A stretch of 64,000 bases of DNA from Pelobates cultripes (Eukaryota > Chordata > Amphibia > Anura > Pelobatidae). The position numbers and the translations under genes were made by a program. Location: contig OW240912.1 in the NCBI GenBank assembly GCA_933207985.1, forward strand, positions 248,410,377 through 248,474,376. The letters run 5' to 3'. This document shows, piece by piece, positions 32,731-45,289 of the stretch; position 1 is the stretch's first letter; the number at the start of each line of letters is the position of its first letter. The notes under the pieces were generated by a model. That model had not been told where the DNA came from and ran no database searches. It worked only from the letters and a program-made list of their open reading frames with translations.

Positions 32731-32824
32731 GTCTACTCAATAATGAGAGAATTACAGGGAATTGAGATAGGAACTTCTGAATTCCCATCTCAATTCCCTG
32801 CAATTCTCTCATTATTGAGTAGAC
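32731..32824. repeat. Compact long hairpin in the gemin8 intron
   Basis: Arms of about 43 bp (GTCTACTCAATAATGAGAGA at the left and its inverse TCTCTCATTATTGAGTAGAC at the right) are separated by only a few bases, with very few mismatches. No target duplication is obvious. Confidence 0.8.
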
Positions 32825-33500
32825 ATTTATAACACAATGTTCCCACCAACAATACCATGTATCCTGGAATGCGATAGATACATTCGTAGCACTGCACATA
32901 TATCAGGCAGGTACATTTTATCACTTTTAGGTGAGTTGGGTATCACTGGTGACACTGTCAGTACAAGCACAAATATAGAAAGACCTTATGCATATGCGCT
33001 TTAGGCAGAGAGTTGTCTATACCATAGAACATACATTAGCTCACAAAAATTATTATGTTGGGGAGTGAATATAGTAAAAAAAAAAAAAAAAAAGCTGAAA
33101 ATAGGAAATGAAAGCTATAGAAGAAGAATTTACAGAATGGAATTAATGAGGGAAATGGGAGCAAAAAAAAAAAACAAAAACCAAAAAGTGGTTCTGGTGA
33201 CTATACTGGCACTTTAATGTGATGTAAATTAGAGATTAGTGCCACTAATAATATATTAGATTGCCTACTCTCAACCAGAAGAGGACAAGAAGATGATGAT
33301 GGGCTCTGGCTGCAGTCTGGCTCCACGGGTTTGGTGTTGAACAGGCTCTCTGGAGGCTGTTTGTAACTGTGCTCACAAAAATCAACACTTTAGGGAAACA
33401 GGAAGAAGCTCCATTTTTGGGGGCCCCCAGGGCCTGACCGTGAGTGCGCCCACAAGGCATAAGTTCACCTACGTGGACCATCCATGAGTTCGCTCACAGG
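32825..33500. other. Unassigned intron stretch
   Basis: Two A-runs (33078-33093, 33167-33180) and a T2-like end remnant (TGGTGACTATACTGGCACTT near 33195). No gene. Confidence 0.4.
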
Positions 33501-33502
33501 GA

Positions 33503-34110
33503 ATGGAGTGTATGTGTGTAGGGGATTTGTTATGTGTTATTATAGAGGATGTAATTTGTGTGTGTGTGCGCTCTTGGAATGTAGTGTATAGGGATATCGG
33601 TTTGTGGAAGAGATGTAGTGTGTGTATATTGGGTGCAGAGTGTATGTGCGTAAGGGATAGAAAGCAGTGTGTGTTTGTCTTTATTTTTATTATTAAATTT
33701 ATTTAATATAATATATTTTTTAAAGTTTTGTGTCTTACATCCCCCTTTAGTGTATCTCTTAAAAGCCTCTTGTGTGTCTCCTATCCACCCTCTTTGTATG
33801 TCTCCTACGTCCTCCAAATCCCTTTATATGACTTACTCCCCCCAGCCCTTTTGTGTCTTTTACTCTTCCCAGCTCCTTTGTGTGGGTCTCTTTCACCCCC
33901 AGGTCCCTCTGTGTGTCTTTCACAAGCAACTCTGTGTGTCTCTCTCCCTTACCAACCCCACCCCCCACACACACACCCTTAGTGGTCCTCTGTCCTCTTC
34001 CCCCCCAACCCCCACTCTTAGTGGTCCTCTCCCCTCCCCACCTTGTCCTATAGTGTGTCCACCCCGCTTCCCTGTCCCTTAGTGGTCCTCTAACCCCTCC
34101 CCCCCTTATT
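33503..34110. repeat. GT/TA-rich then CT-rich minisatellite-like block
   Basis: Alternating TGTGTG-rich sequence (33510-33680) is followed by degenerate pyrimidine-rich units such as TTGTGTGTCTC and CTTAGTGGTCCTCT (33730-34100). The CCTTAGTG(G/T)TCCTCT unit also occurs at 62740-62900. ORFs here are low-complexity and not believed. Confidence 0.65.
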
Positions 34111-35141
34111 TCAAATGTAAGGCAAAATAGTCAAACTGGAAACATTCTGTGAGTAAACTATTCAAGTTCAGCTACTCGGGCAAGTGAATAACCCTGCTAT
34201 ACTTTAATCACAAAACATAACCTCATACGGGCACACAGTGATGAGGCCCTTATCCACAGCCATTGACACCGCAAATGTTTCATGCTCAGTAGTTTTTGAT
34301 TACTAATATTAACTCTTTTAATATTGCTTTTCTGGGTATAACAGTCCCTCTTGCTGGATATGTCTTAAACAGATGGTCTACAAAAGTGTGCTAGATTTTC
34401 CAGTGGAATTCACTGTAGACCATTTCATTCCCCCACACACTTACTGGTTGATTGATGGGGAGTGGAACTATACATATTATTGGAAGGAGGAAGATATCGG
34501 AGCAGTGGAAAGGGAAATAATGATGTGAACAAATGTAGAGAAGTAAGTGGGAGTTAGGAATATCAGTGAAAATCAAGTTGAAGAGGTTGTGCATGTTAAA
34601 GTTTCTGATAAATCTGAGCTTAACATCAAATGTACAGCTATGTATAATCCATATATCACAACAGAACAAAAGCCTGAAAAATTTACATCTTGCTGTTATC
34701 CTTTCCCCCTTGGACACTTGATTATCCCTCGCACTGCGGAGGTCAAGTGGCTGGTCCCTGAAATACCAATTATTATTTTTTTAGAGGGTTACTCGAACCA
34801 TCGTGACCACTTCATGCCTAGTTGAACCCCCAGCACGCGTGAATTAGCCAGCCCAGAACTCTCAGCTGCCTTATGCCAATTCTGTGAATAAATTAAATAT
34901 GTCAATTCTGTGGCTCTGAGACAATTATGTGCGTGCTATGAGAAGCATTTTATTGGACCATGGAGAGGGAGACTGTGGCATTAGATGGGGTGTAGAGAGT
35001 GGCGCTGGGAGCTTTGCCTGGTGCTGGATTTCCGGTAAGTTTAAGGATGGGGTTTTTTGTTTTTTTTTTAAAGGGGAAAACATTGTAATGTGCAACAGGG
35101 CATTAGTAATGAAAATAAAGGGTTAGAGTCACAATTTAATA
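34111..35141. other. Unassigned intron stretch
   Basis: No gene or clear element ends seen. Confidence 0.4.
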
Positions 35142-35632
35142 TTAGGGACACTATAGTCACCAAAACAACGACCGCTTAATGTAGTTGTTCTGGTGAGTAT
35201 AATCATTATATGCAGGCATTTTCATGCAAACACTGCCTTTTTAAAGAAAAGGCAGTGTTTGCATTGCACCCTAGGGATACCTCCAGTGGCCACTCCTCAG
35301 ATGGCCACTAAAGGTGCTTCCTGGGTCAGATTCAATGCATCTCTATGAGGAGGTACTAATTGGCTAAAAAATGTTTGGCCCGCGCCCGTGTTCGATTTCA
35401 GCCAATCCAATGCTTTCCATATGGGAAAGCATTGGATTGGCTAAAAGTTGTACATTTTGATTGTCACCAAGGGGGCAGTTCGGGGTGGCGGAGCCAGGTC
35501 CAGCAGACCTGCGCCATGCTGGAAATAAGGTGAGTTTCAACCCTTTCTAAGAGGGTGCCAACCTAAATGGTGGTTTTAACACTAGAAGGATAGGAATACG
35601 TTTGTATTCCTGACCCTATAGTCTTCCTTTAA
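35142..35632. mobile_element. T2-like MITE, 19.5-kb type, partly decayed
   Basis: It starts AGGGACACTATAGTCACC and ends CCCTATAGTCTTCCTTTAA. It includes the foldback GCAAACACTGCC...GGCAGTGTTTGC and the ATGCATCTCTATGAGGA core shared with the 24.4 and 39.9 kb copies. Confidence 0.7.
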
Positions 35633-36039
35633 ATTGTATGTTTTATCAATGAAAACATATGTTAGAAAAACCAGAAGAACAAAAATGTAAATATTGTTTT
35701 TTGGGGGTGCATCTGTTATTTCTGATTGTACAATCTGTTTTAAAAGGCGCAATCGAAAAGGCTTATGTAAATTCAGTTTCACTCAGTATCTTGAGAGATA
35801 TACGTATAACTTCTATTTAACTTACATCACTCTTGTATATCTGATATTAAAAAAATATGACCTCTAATCCCCACAGACTCAGAACATATGTTAATCTACC
35901 ATAGATTAATTTTATAAGTTGCTTACGTGTACCTTTTTGGAACATACACAAACAAAAAAAGAAGACTGACCTCTGCCACATCTCATATAATAATATGTAC
36001 TATAGGACAAAATAGAGATATTGCAGAACAACTCCAGCT

Positions 36040-36240
36040 ACCACTCTCTCCAGCATTCTATACAACAGGGGTGCGGTCCGGTGGCGGTCTTAGACGGCCG
36101 CGGCACCTGACCCGACCCCTATTTAGCGATACCTATTGGGTGGTGCTAAATGCATGGGCAACCTGATGGGCAAATCACCGCGGAACCACAATGATGTTCT
36201 TGCGGAACACTAATTGGGAAACGCTGCTCTATAACATTAC
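36040..36240. repeat. Possible hAT-type fragment
   Basis: CAGGGGTGCGG at 36066 and AATTGGGAAACGCTGCTC near 36230 resemble the ends of hAT-derived repeats, with a GC-rich middle. No 8-bp target duplication could be confirmed. Confidence 0.35.
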
Positions 36241-38590
36241 AGAGTTCCTTTTAAATGGACACTAGACACGTAAACCCGTCCATCTCATTGAAGTTTGTGT
36301 CAGGAGTCCCTTGATGCCATCCTTCCATTCAGTGCTAAACAAGAGCCCCATCAGCCTGTTCTGTTTGTGCTGCTTGAGCGAATGAGAAATGGGAGACGTG
36401 AATGGCTGTCAGTGTTAGCAGCCTATTGCTGGTATGAATTAGTATGGCTAGAAGGAAAAGTGTAATATTCTCCTTATCCATACCTTTTGCGGGGGGTACC
36501 TGCTGCAGGTGGCCATGGACCCACATTCAGTGTAAATGTCAAAGGGAATTGATGAACAGCGCCAGGGGGATCCAGACACTGTAACCAGATCAATTAGGTG
36601 AAATGGTTATAGCTCCTAGAGTGTTACTTTAACTATTAGATTTAGGGTACCATCCTCCTTGTGACAGTGTTAAAACAAAAATAAATAGGTTTAACTTTAA
36701 AAGATACAAAATAGTTCAGCTAAATTTAAGCTAATGGTTAAATTATCGAATTTGTGGTTTAAATCACCTTTTATTTTTTTAATTAAATATGCTTTTAAAA
36801 TTCATGTATGTTCCCATTAAGAATTTCAAGCAAATACACCAATAAAAACAAACATAAAGTTACCTGTGCTCTGGCCTTAATCCCTATGTACATTTAAACA
36901 AAATGGAGGCTCTTTTAGTTTTATTTAAATATCCATTTGAATATAAGCTCACCTGCCATGTCAATTACACCGATAGCCTCGATTTCACCTTAGGAAATAT
37001 GTAACTAAGTGATGCTCTTGCTTTTTGGAGACGTAAAGTGCAAGCTTAGATCAGGAATTTCTATCAGGGACTGTTTGGTATTGAGCTTGTGTTCCCTGTG
37101 TCGTGAGTGCTTCCTCCAAATCCTCATTACCATGCCTAGCTCAGCTTCCATTAAACATTGCAATCCCACACTTGAAGGTTTCCATAACAACAGAACTGAG
37201 TGCTTAGAAAGGCTCCATTGACCGTATTCAATAGAGGCTCTTCAAGAAGGAGAGGACTGGAAGCCCTAGAAAAACAAAAAGGAGAAAACACTTGGTAAAA
37301 TGGAATTACAGCATTCTACATTTATATCAGTAATGGAAGTTTTAAGGACCCCCACCACACCCCACGTCAGTCACTCAATGGGAGGAAAAGTATATGTTTT
37401 AAATCCTGGTTCCTCATATAGTATGGCAATCATGGAAAATAATATATCTCAAATAACCTGCAAGCATGTGTGTAAATTGTAACAAACAGTGCAACTTCAA
37501 CTGGTGGCTGGCAACATCGTAGCTATGGGTTAGTGTTTGGTTTATTTTAAACAAAATGTGCAGTGTGATTGGTACTCCTATGTGACTTGATTCCTATGCT
37601 AAATGATTCCACCTTGGTGCTATTTGAAGGCCGTTTAAGTCTTTTGCTGGCAGATTTCAAAATTGAGCAGGGGATTGGTCACTAGTACCATTCACAGAGC
37701 ACTTTCGCAGTGCCCTGTGTATGGTCTGCCTGGAGACCATATCAGCCTTGGCACCTTCTTTAGGGTCATGGGACATGCACCTGTGACGGTCTGACCAGCT
37801 CCTAGCAGTGACCTGTGTAGGCTGCTATCTTCTTTGCCCACGTCAGCCCTTTAAGGTGGGAAGGGGACACTGGCAAGTATGCAATGTATACATAGCCTAG
37901 GCAAGAAGTTTAGATGGTTTTTGTGCATGGAGCTCTTAACATATGTGCTTTGTTCTGTACATGAGCTATCCAACTGTGCAAATGCATCCACTTAGGATTA
38001 AAGGGGCACTGTAATGGCCTAATCTGTATTTTTAATATTTTTTGTGTGTGTGTTTTTTTTTGAAGCACCTCTCCCAATTCCTCTACATTTGGTTGTCCCC
38101 CTAGTCATCCCCGTATGCCAAGTATTCCCTACTTTGTCCTATGTTTTAAAGAAAACTAAATCAGAAATAAAGAAAAGAACAGATTCTGAGAGAGGATAAG
38201 AAGAAGCGTTTGGGAAAAGGGAAGTTCAGTGTGGCAGTGCTGCTTTAAGGCTGGCAAAGCAGCGTGATTGTTGTTCTAGAATAAATTGAGGTATACTTGT
38301 TGACCAACGCTGTCTGGTTATTATGCAGATTATATTTCAGGCACATTTTTAAGGCAAACTGTATTTTTTTTTTTTTCCGTTTAATATTAATCTCAGAAGG
38401 AGAATGCCAGTGAGTGGCGTTTTCTTGTCGGATGGTGCATAGAGGTTCTATCTGAAATCATACTTATGGTCAGAAACTGGCATTGCTGACATCATGTCTT
38501 CATTGTTTCGCAATGTAGAGTTTATGACCATTGTATGTTCAATGACAATTTTGCAAGAATGCATGTTACTGGTAAACGGTAGGAAGTATT
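36241..38590. other. Unassigned intron stretch
   Basis: No gene recognised. A T2-like start fragment (AAAGGGGCACTGTAATGG) lies near 38000. Confidence 0.4.
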
Positions 38591-38989
38591 TGTCTTCAAT
38601 ATGTGTTCAGCAACATCTGCAGTAATAGCCCCCATATAAAAGCTTGTTGGGTTCTCTGGGGGCTAAAAGACCTTTTTGGAGGGTGCGCATTACAGTTTTC
38701 CAACTTGGAATTTTCCCAGCTGGTCATCATGCACCCATGTCCTATTTGGGACATTTTTGAAGCCGGCCAATGTAATTTACCCCAATCAAACCATATATTT
38801 TGAAAAGTAGACGTCTTAGGGTATTTGAAATGTGGGTATTTTAACACTTTCCATGCACTAATTATACCACCAGTCTTTGTCAAACTTTAGGGTAGTTGTT
38901 TTTTTGTGTTGTTTTTCTCTCATATTGTACTTTAGGCATGGATACTCCGTTCCTGTTATTTGTTCCTGACAAAGAACACCCCAATATGT

Positions 38990-39684
38990 GTTCAGCAACA
39001 TCTCCTGAGTACAACAGTGCCCCCGATGTACAGGTTTTATGGGTTTTTGCAAACTTATAGGGGTTAAATGTAGGGCTTTCCCTTTTCCATGTTTGCACAT
39101 TGAAATGTGCCAGATTGGTTTGCTGGGCCTATGTTGCCTTTGAGACCATATAGCAGCCCAGGAATGAAAATTAACCCCATCAGGGCATACTATTTGTAAA
39201 AGTAGACAACCCACAGTATTCAAAATGGGGTATGTCCAGTCTTTTTAGTAGCCACTTAGTCACAAATCCTGGCCAAAATTGGCATTTATATTACTTTTTT
39301 TGCATTTTTCACACATAAACTGCCATTTCACTTATGATAGTCTCAGTATGATACATTTAACTGCTCTAAAAGACTCGTATTTGTGGAGAGTAATGTCTCA
39401 CGAGCACAACAGTACCCCGTAACCCTTTCCCGACCTCTGACGTGTACGTCTGATAAAAAACGTCAGTTAAAAATGACCCGGGTACACACCTGGACCGGCG
39501 ATCCTGGTCCAGGGAGACTGCCCAAGATGCCAGCAGTCCCCCTCTGGCAGCTCTGGCCCTCCAGGGCCACGTGATCACCATGACCTCAATGCATCGTGCA
39601 ATACCCATAAAGCAGCTGGATGTGATCACGATCACTTGCAGTGCTCAAATTAGCCGCGGACGTATGTCTGCGGTCCTTAACCCC
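38990..39684. repeat. P1-related fragment (copy C)
   Basis: It contains the recurring P1 phrases (GTATGTCCAGTCTTTT, TAGCCACTTAGTCACAAA, ATGTACAGGTTTTATGG) and a GC-rich end with ACGTGTACGTCTGATAAAAA. It ends at GTCCTTAACCCCTTAA. A related but distinct stretch occupies 38590-38990. Confidence 0.5.
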
Positions 39685-40255
39685 TTAAAGGGACACTATA
39701 GACAGAGTAACAACTACAGCTTATTGTATTTGTTCTGGTGAGTAGAATCATTACCTTCAGGCTTTTTGCTGTACACACTGTCTTTTCAGAGAAAATGCAG
39801 TGTTTACATTACAGCCTAGTGATAACTTCACTGGCCAATCCTCAGATAGCTGTTAGAGATCCTTCCTGGGTCATGGCTGCCTAAAATGCATCCAAACATT
39901 CAGTATCTCCTCCCTCTGCATGCAGACACTGAACTTTCCTCATTGAGATTCATTGATTCAATTCATCTCTATGAGGAGATGCTGATTGGCCAAGGATGTG
40001 TTTGAATCATGCTGGCTCTGCCCCTGATCTGCCTCTTTGTCAGTCTCAGCCAATCCTATGGGGAAGCATTGTGATTGGATCAGGCTACCACTTCTGCTGA
40101 AACAGGGACAAAGCAAGCAGCTCCAGACTTGAATACAAGTAAGATTCTACTATATCTAGGGAGGCATGAGGGGACCAGGGTGGCTAGATGGTGGTTTTAA
40201 CCCTACAGGGTCAGGAATACATGTTTGTGTTCCTGACCCTATGGTGCTCCTTTAA
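39685..40255 (-). mobile_element. T2-like MITE, inverted 19.5-kb type
   Basis: It is bracketed by TTAA at 39685-39688 and 40252-40255, with ends AGGGACACTATAG and ACCCTATGGTGCTCCT. It carries the inverse of the 19511-20058 body: AACTACAGCTTATTG, then TTGAATCATGCTGGCTCTGC and GGTGGTTTTAACCC. Confidence 0.8.
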
Positions 40256-40287
40256 AACACAGTTTCAAATGAAGTATATACTTAGAT

Positions 40288-40378
<91 letters not shown>
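40288..40378. repeat. (TA)n microsatellite
   Basis: About 90 bp of uninterrupted alternating AT, likely part of the P1 copy D1 core. Confidence 0.95.
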
Positions 40379-40380
<2 letters not shown>

Positions 40381-40446
40381 AAATCTAAATAGGTTATGGT
40401 GGGGAAAAATTGTGATTCAAAACCCCTTCCACCTGAAGTATGTGGA

Positions 40447-40904
40447 TAGTTAATACAATGCTAAACAAAAATCTGCACACCAGTCAAGCCATAAGACTTG
40501 CTTTTCCCACAGAAATCCCAAAACAGCAGTGATGTTACAACCGCAAAGGATTCTGGGTGGGCATATGCAAATTAGTTTAACAAAGAATCAAATTTTTGCC
40601 TCATTCCATTTTAAACATGGATTCCTTTGAATTTGTGTTTGCAGTATACAACTGCTTGGAACACAATTTAGGATAAGATGCAAAACCAGTGAACCACTCA
40701 TGGACAGCTGTTTCGTTGTTAATGCAACTCTTCAGCATGAGGTTGGTTACTGGTTTGCTAATTGAGGCTTGGTAGTGCTTGGGAAGCAAAATCTAAATAG
40801 GTATGCTATCCTGCGGTTGTAACATCACTGCTGTTTTGGGATTTCTGTGGGAAAAGCAAGTCTTATGGCTTGACTGGTGTGCAGATTTTTGTTTAGCATT
40901 GTAT

Positions 40905-40912
<8 letters not shown>
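40447..40912. mobile_element. Foldback element with about 105-bp arms between two TA tracts
   Basis: The left arm (40447-40553: ATAGTTAATACAATGCTAAA, then TGCACACCAGTCAAGCCATA) is inverted at 40809-40912 with very few changes. The centre contains ACCACTCATGGACAGCTGTT. Both sides abut TA repeats, so TA target use is plausible. A short AAAATCTAAATAGGT also occurs just outside the left arm and before the right arm. Confidence 0.75.

Positions 40913-40988
<76 letters not shown>
40908..40988. repeat. (TA)n microsatellite
   Basis: About 80 bp of alternating TA adjoining the right arm of the foldback element. Confidence 0.95.
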
Positions 40989-40991
<3 letters not shown>

Positions 40992-41087
40992 CATCTCAAA
41001 ATACACATAGAACGAAATAATATCTTTATGCATAAGTATATACGTGTATATCACTATCTATATATAAATAAAAATAATTGTAAAAAA

Positions 41088-41123
<36 letters not shown>

Positions 41124-41664
41124 TCCATTTTTATATGTAATTTTTACATAATTAGGTCATTTTATTAATTACAATTTGCGGCACCTGCCTGACAACCCAG
41201 GCCAAAAGTCCAGGGAATTTAATTTTCTAGCACTATGTTTAACCCTGTAACTTTCCAAGATGATATCGTCAGTGAAAGTGACGTTTATTTGCATTTTTCA
41301 CACACAAACGGCACTTACATTGACGATATAATTGTTGTGATACGTTTTACTGTTTTGAAACACTAATATTTGTGTTCAGCGAAGTCTCTCGAGTATAGTA
41401 CCCCATAGTACTCCTCATGTACAGGTTTTATGGTGTTTTCAAAAGTTACAGAGTCAAATATAAGGCTTGCGTTTCAATTTTTTCACATTGAAATTCGCTA
41501 GATTGGTTACGTTGCCTTTGAGACCGTATGGTAGCCCAGGAATGAAAATTACCCCCATGATGGCATACCATTTGCAATAGTAGACAACCCAAGGTATTGC
41601 AAATGGAGTATGTCCAGTCTTTTTTAGTAGCCACTTAGTCACAAACACTGGCCAAAATTGGTGT

Positions 41665-44600
41665 TTAACCCCTTAAGGACCGGACTGTTTTTGCGATGTT
41701 GTACATTTGTGACCAGGCATCTTTTTACACTTTTGTGGTGTTTGTGTTTAGCTGTAATTTTCCGCTCTCTCATTTACTGTTCCCATACAAATTATATATT
41801 GTTTTTTTTCATGACAAAAGGGGCTTTCTTTACATACCATTATTTATATAATCTCATGTAATTTAATTTTTTTTAAAAAAAGAAAAAATATGATGTTAAT
41901 TTGAAAAAAATACATGTTTTTTTACTTTTACTTGAATAATCTTTTACTCATCTACAAAAGCGAATGAAAAAAACTGCTAAATAGATTCAAAATTTTGTCC
42001 TGAGTTTAAAAATACCCAGTGTTTACATGCTTTTTTGCAATTTTTTTTGCATGTTATAGGGCTATAAGTACAAGTAGGATATTGGTTTCAAAACAAACAT
42101 TTTTAACATTTATCAATAGTGACATTGTAACACTATTATCTGTCATAAATCTCTGAATAACACCCCACATGTACATATTTTTTTTAAAGTAGACAACCCA
42201 GGGTATTCAATATGGGGTATGTCCAGACTTTTTTAGTAGCCACTTAGTCACAAACACTGGCCAAAGTTAGCGTTCATATAGGCTAGTAAGCCTTACTTCA
42301 GTAGTGGGGAAAGTGATGGAAATCATGTTAAAGGATAGGATTGTTGAACATCTAAAAACACATGGATTTCAAGATCAGAGACAACATGGGTTTACTTCAG
42401 GGAGATCATGCCAAACTAATCTTATTGATTTTTTTGATTGGGTAACTAAAATGATAGATCAGGGTGGTACAGTAGACATTGCTTACCTAGATTTCAGTAA
42501 GGCTTTTGACACTGTTGCACATAGAAGGCTTATCAGTAAACTGCAATCTTTAAGCTTGGATTCCAGTATTGTTGAATGGGTAAGGCAGTGGCTGAGTGAC
42601 AGGCAACAGAGGGTTGTAGTTAATGGAATATATTCGAAGCTTGGACTTGTCGCCAGTAGGGTACCTCAGGAATCTGTACTTGGACCCATTCTCTTTAATA
42701 TTTTTATTAGTGATATTGCAGAAGGTCTTGATGGTAAGGTATGTCTTTTTGCTGATGATACGAAGATATGTAACAGGGTTGATGTTCCAGGAGGGATAAC
42801 CCAAATGGCAAATGATTTAGGGAAACTAGAAAAATGGTCAGAATTGTGGCAACTGACATTTAATGTGGATAAGTGCAAGATAATGCATCTTGGACATAAA
42901 AACCCAAGGGCAGAGTACAGAATATTTGATAGAGTCCTAACCTCAACATTGAGGAAAGGGATTTAGGGGTGATTATTTCTGATGACTTAAAGGTAGGCAG
43001 ACAATGTAATAGAGCAGCAGGAAATGCTAGCAGAATGCTTGGTTGTATAGGGAGAGGTATTAGCAGTAGAAAGAGGGAAGTGCTCATGCCATTGTACAGA
43101 ACACTGGTGAGACCTCACTTGGAGTATTGTACACAGTACTGGAGACCGTATCTTCAGAAGGATATTGATACCTTAGAGAGGGTTCAGAGAAGGGCTACTA
43201 AACTGGTTCATGGATTGCGGGATAATACTTACCAGGAAAGGTTAAAGGATCTTAACATGTATAGCTTGGAGGATAGACGAGACAGGGGGGATATGATAGA
43301 AACATTTAAATATATAAAGGGAATCAAAACCGTAAAGGAGGAGACTATATTTAAAAGAAGAAAAACTACCACAACAAGAGGACGTAGTCTTAAATTACAG
43401 GGACAAAGGTTTAAAAATATCAGGAAGTATTACTGAGAGGGTAGTGGATGCATGGAATATCCTTCCAGCTGAAGTGGTAGAGGTTAACACAGTAAAGGAG
43501 TTTAAGCATGCGTGGGATAGGCATAAGGCTATCCTAACTATAAGATAAGGATAGGGACTAATGAAAGTATTTAGAAAATTGGGCAGACTAGATGGGCCGA
43601 ATGGTTCTTAACTGCCGTCACATTCTATATTTCTATGTTTCTATATTTGTTTGTGTGTGAAAAAAGTAAAAAACTAAATTGAACGCTAATTTTGGCCAGT
43701 GTTTCTGACTAAGTGGTTACTAAAAAGGACTGGACATACCCCATTTGCAATACCTTGGGTTGTCTTCTTTTGCAGACGCTCTCAAAGGCAACGTAACCAA
43801 CCTGGCCATTTTCAATGTCAAAATATTTGACCCTGTAACTTTCAAAAAGGCTATAAAACCTGTACATGAGGGGTACTGTTATACTCAGGAGACTTTGCTG
43901 AACACAAATATTAGTGTTTCAAAACTGGAAAACGTATAACAACAATTATATCATCAGTAAAAGTGCTGTTTGTGTGTGAAAAATGCAAAAAAAAAAAGTA
44001 ACTTTCACTGACAATATCATCGCTGTGATATGTTTTACTGTTTTGAATCACTAATATTTGTGTTCAGCGAAGTCTCCCGAGTAAAACAGTACCCACCATG
44101 TACAGGTTTTAGGGTGTCGTAGAACTTTACAGGGTAAAATACAGTGCTAGCAAATTAAATTCTCTGGAATTTCGGCCTGGGTTGGCAGACAGGTCCCTCA
44201 AATTGCAATCAATTAAATTACTTAATTATGTAAAAATATTACATAAATACGCATATTTATATATTTGAAGTCTACGTGTATATTTATATAATTATTTATG
44301 TAATTTTGTATATGGACATATGTATATTTCGTATTATTTTTATTTATTTATTTATATATACATAGATAAATATACAATTTCATTCTAAGTGTATTTTGAT
44401 ATAAATATATATTAATATCAAAATACAGTTAGAACAAAATTTCATATAGATATATAATTTTTTTATTATTTTTACATTTTTTTAATTTAAATTACTTATT
44501 TGTATTTTATAACATATATAGTTATATATATACACATACACGTGTGTAATTTAATTAGTGTATTTTTATATTAATATATGTACATATTAATATAAAAATA

Positions 44601-45023
44601 CACTTAGTATGACATATATATATATATATAGATAGATATAATAAATGTCTATCATATTTATATACACATATCATTTTTTTTTTTTTAATTAACATTAACT
44701 TTTATTTTTTATTTTACACTAGCAGGGAGACTGCCTGTCAGCACAGACCGTCCCGCTGCAGGCAGACACATGGACACCTATTGTGACCATGTGATCACTC
44801 TGTTGAGTGATCACATGGCCACAGGGGTCCTAATCCGCCATCAGGAGACTGTCTGGGCTGCAGGCAGTCTCCCCACACCGGGAGCAACGCCGATCACCGG
44901 TGGCGAAACGACGGCGATCATGTAAGTACATAAGACCGTTAGGACGGTTCAGGACCGTCACTGGTCGGCAATGCAAAAATGCTGATGACTGTCCTGAACC
45001 GTCCTCGGTACTTAAGGGGTTAA
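41665..45023. mobile_element. P1 copy D2, nested in D1 and carrying a CR1 insertion
   Basis: It is flanked by TTAA at 41665-41668 and 45020-45023. The ends are CCCCTTAAGGACCGGACTG and CGGTACTTAAGGGG. The body includes P1 phrases on both sides of a CR1 LINE (about 42275-43648), an AT-rich core (44200-44700) and a GC-rich right subterminal region with TTAGGACGGTTCAGGACCGT repeats (44938-45005). Confidence 0.75.
42275..43648 (+). pseudogene. CR1-type LINE, 3' part of reverse transcriptase ORF and tail
   Basis: The translation from 42304 shows non-LTR reverse transcriptase motifs in order: QHGFTSGRSCQTNL, the catalytic block YLDFSKAFDTV, VPQESVLGP (a Glu where Gly is usual) and FADDTK. A frameshift near 42935-42969 leads to the C-terminal part (42969-43436) with RPHLEYCTQYW and LERVQRRATKLV, typical of CR1. 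A third segment (VVDAWNILPAEVVEV) is again in another frame. The 3' end has GGGCAGACTAGATGGGCCGA and finishes in TTCTATATTTCTATG-type short repeats, the CR1 style of tail. It is 5'-truncated and dead, and it is inserted in P1 copy D2. Confidence 0.85.
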
Positions 45024-45289
45024 ATTCATTTTTTGCCTTTTTCACACACAAACAAATATTAACACTATATATAATATAGTATGAATAGAAGACTTGCTGG
45101 CACTCCTGGGTTTTCAGTAAGGAAATTTTATTGTCACAAGTCGACGTTTCAGTTCCCAATATGAACTTTTATCAGGCTGACTCCAACCTCTCCTTCACCC
45201 TTCATGTCTGATCAATCGCCAAATCCTGTCGCTTCCATCTCAAAAACATAGCGCGCCTCCGCCCCTATTTAACGCCTGATGCAGCTAAG

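Larger units (their letters stand above)
40989..45080. mobile_element. P1 copy D1, interrupted by P1 copy D2
   Basis: P1 body sequence (41160-41664) is split at a TTAA. The left flank GGCCAAAATTGGTGT and right flank ATTCATTTTTTGCC (45024) are contiguous in other P1 copies, for example near 5815. Its own termini are not defined; the TA tracts and foldback at 40.26-40.99 kb probably also lie in it. Confidence 0.65.

Noticed and set aside
33669..34082. 137-codon Pro/Ser/Leu ORF
   Set aside because: Lies entirely in a pyrimidine-rich minisatellite; low complexity in several frames at once.
40188..40388. ORF of alternating Ile/Tyr
   Set aside because: Pure translation of a (TA)n microsatellite.
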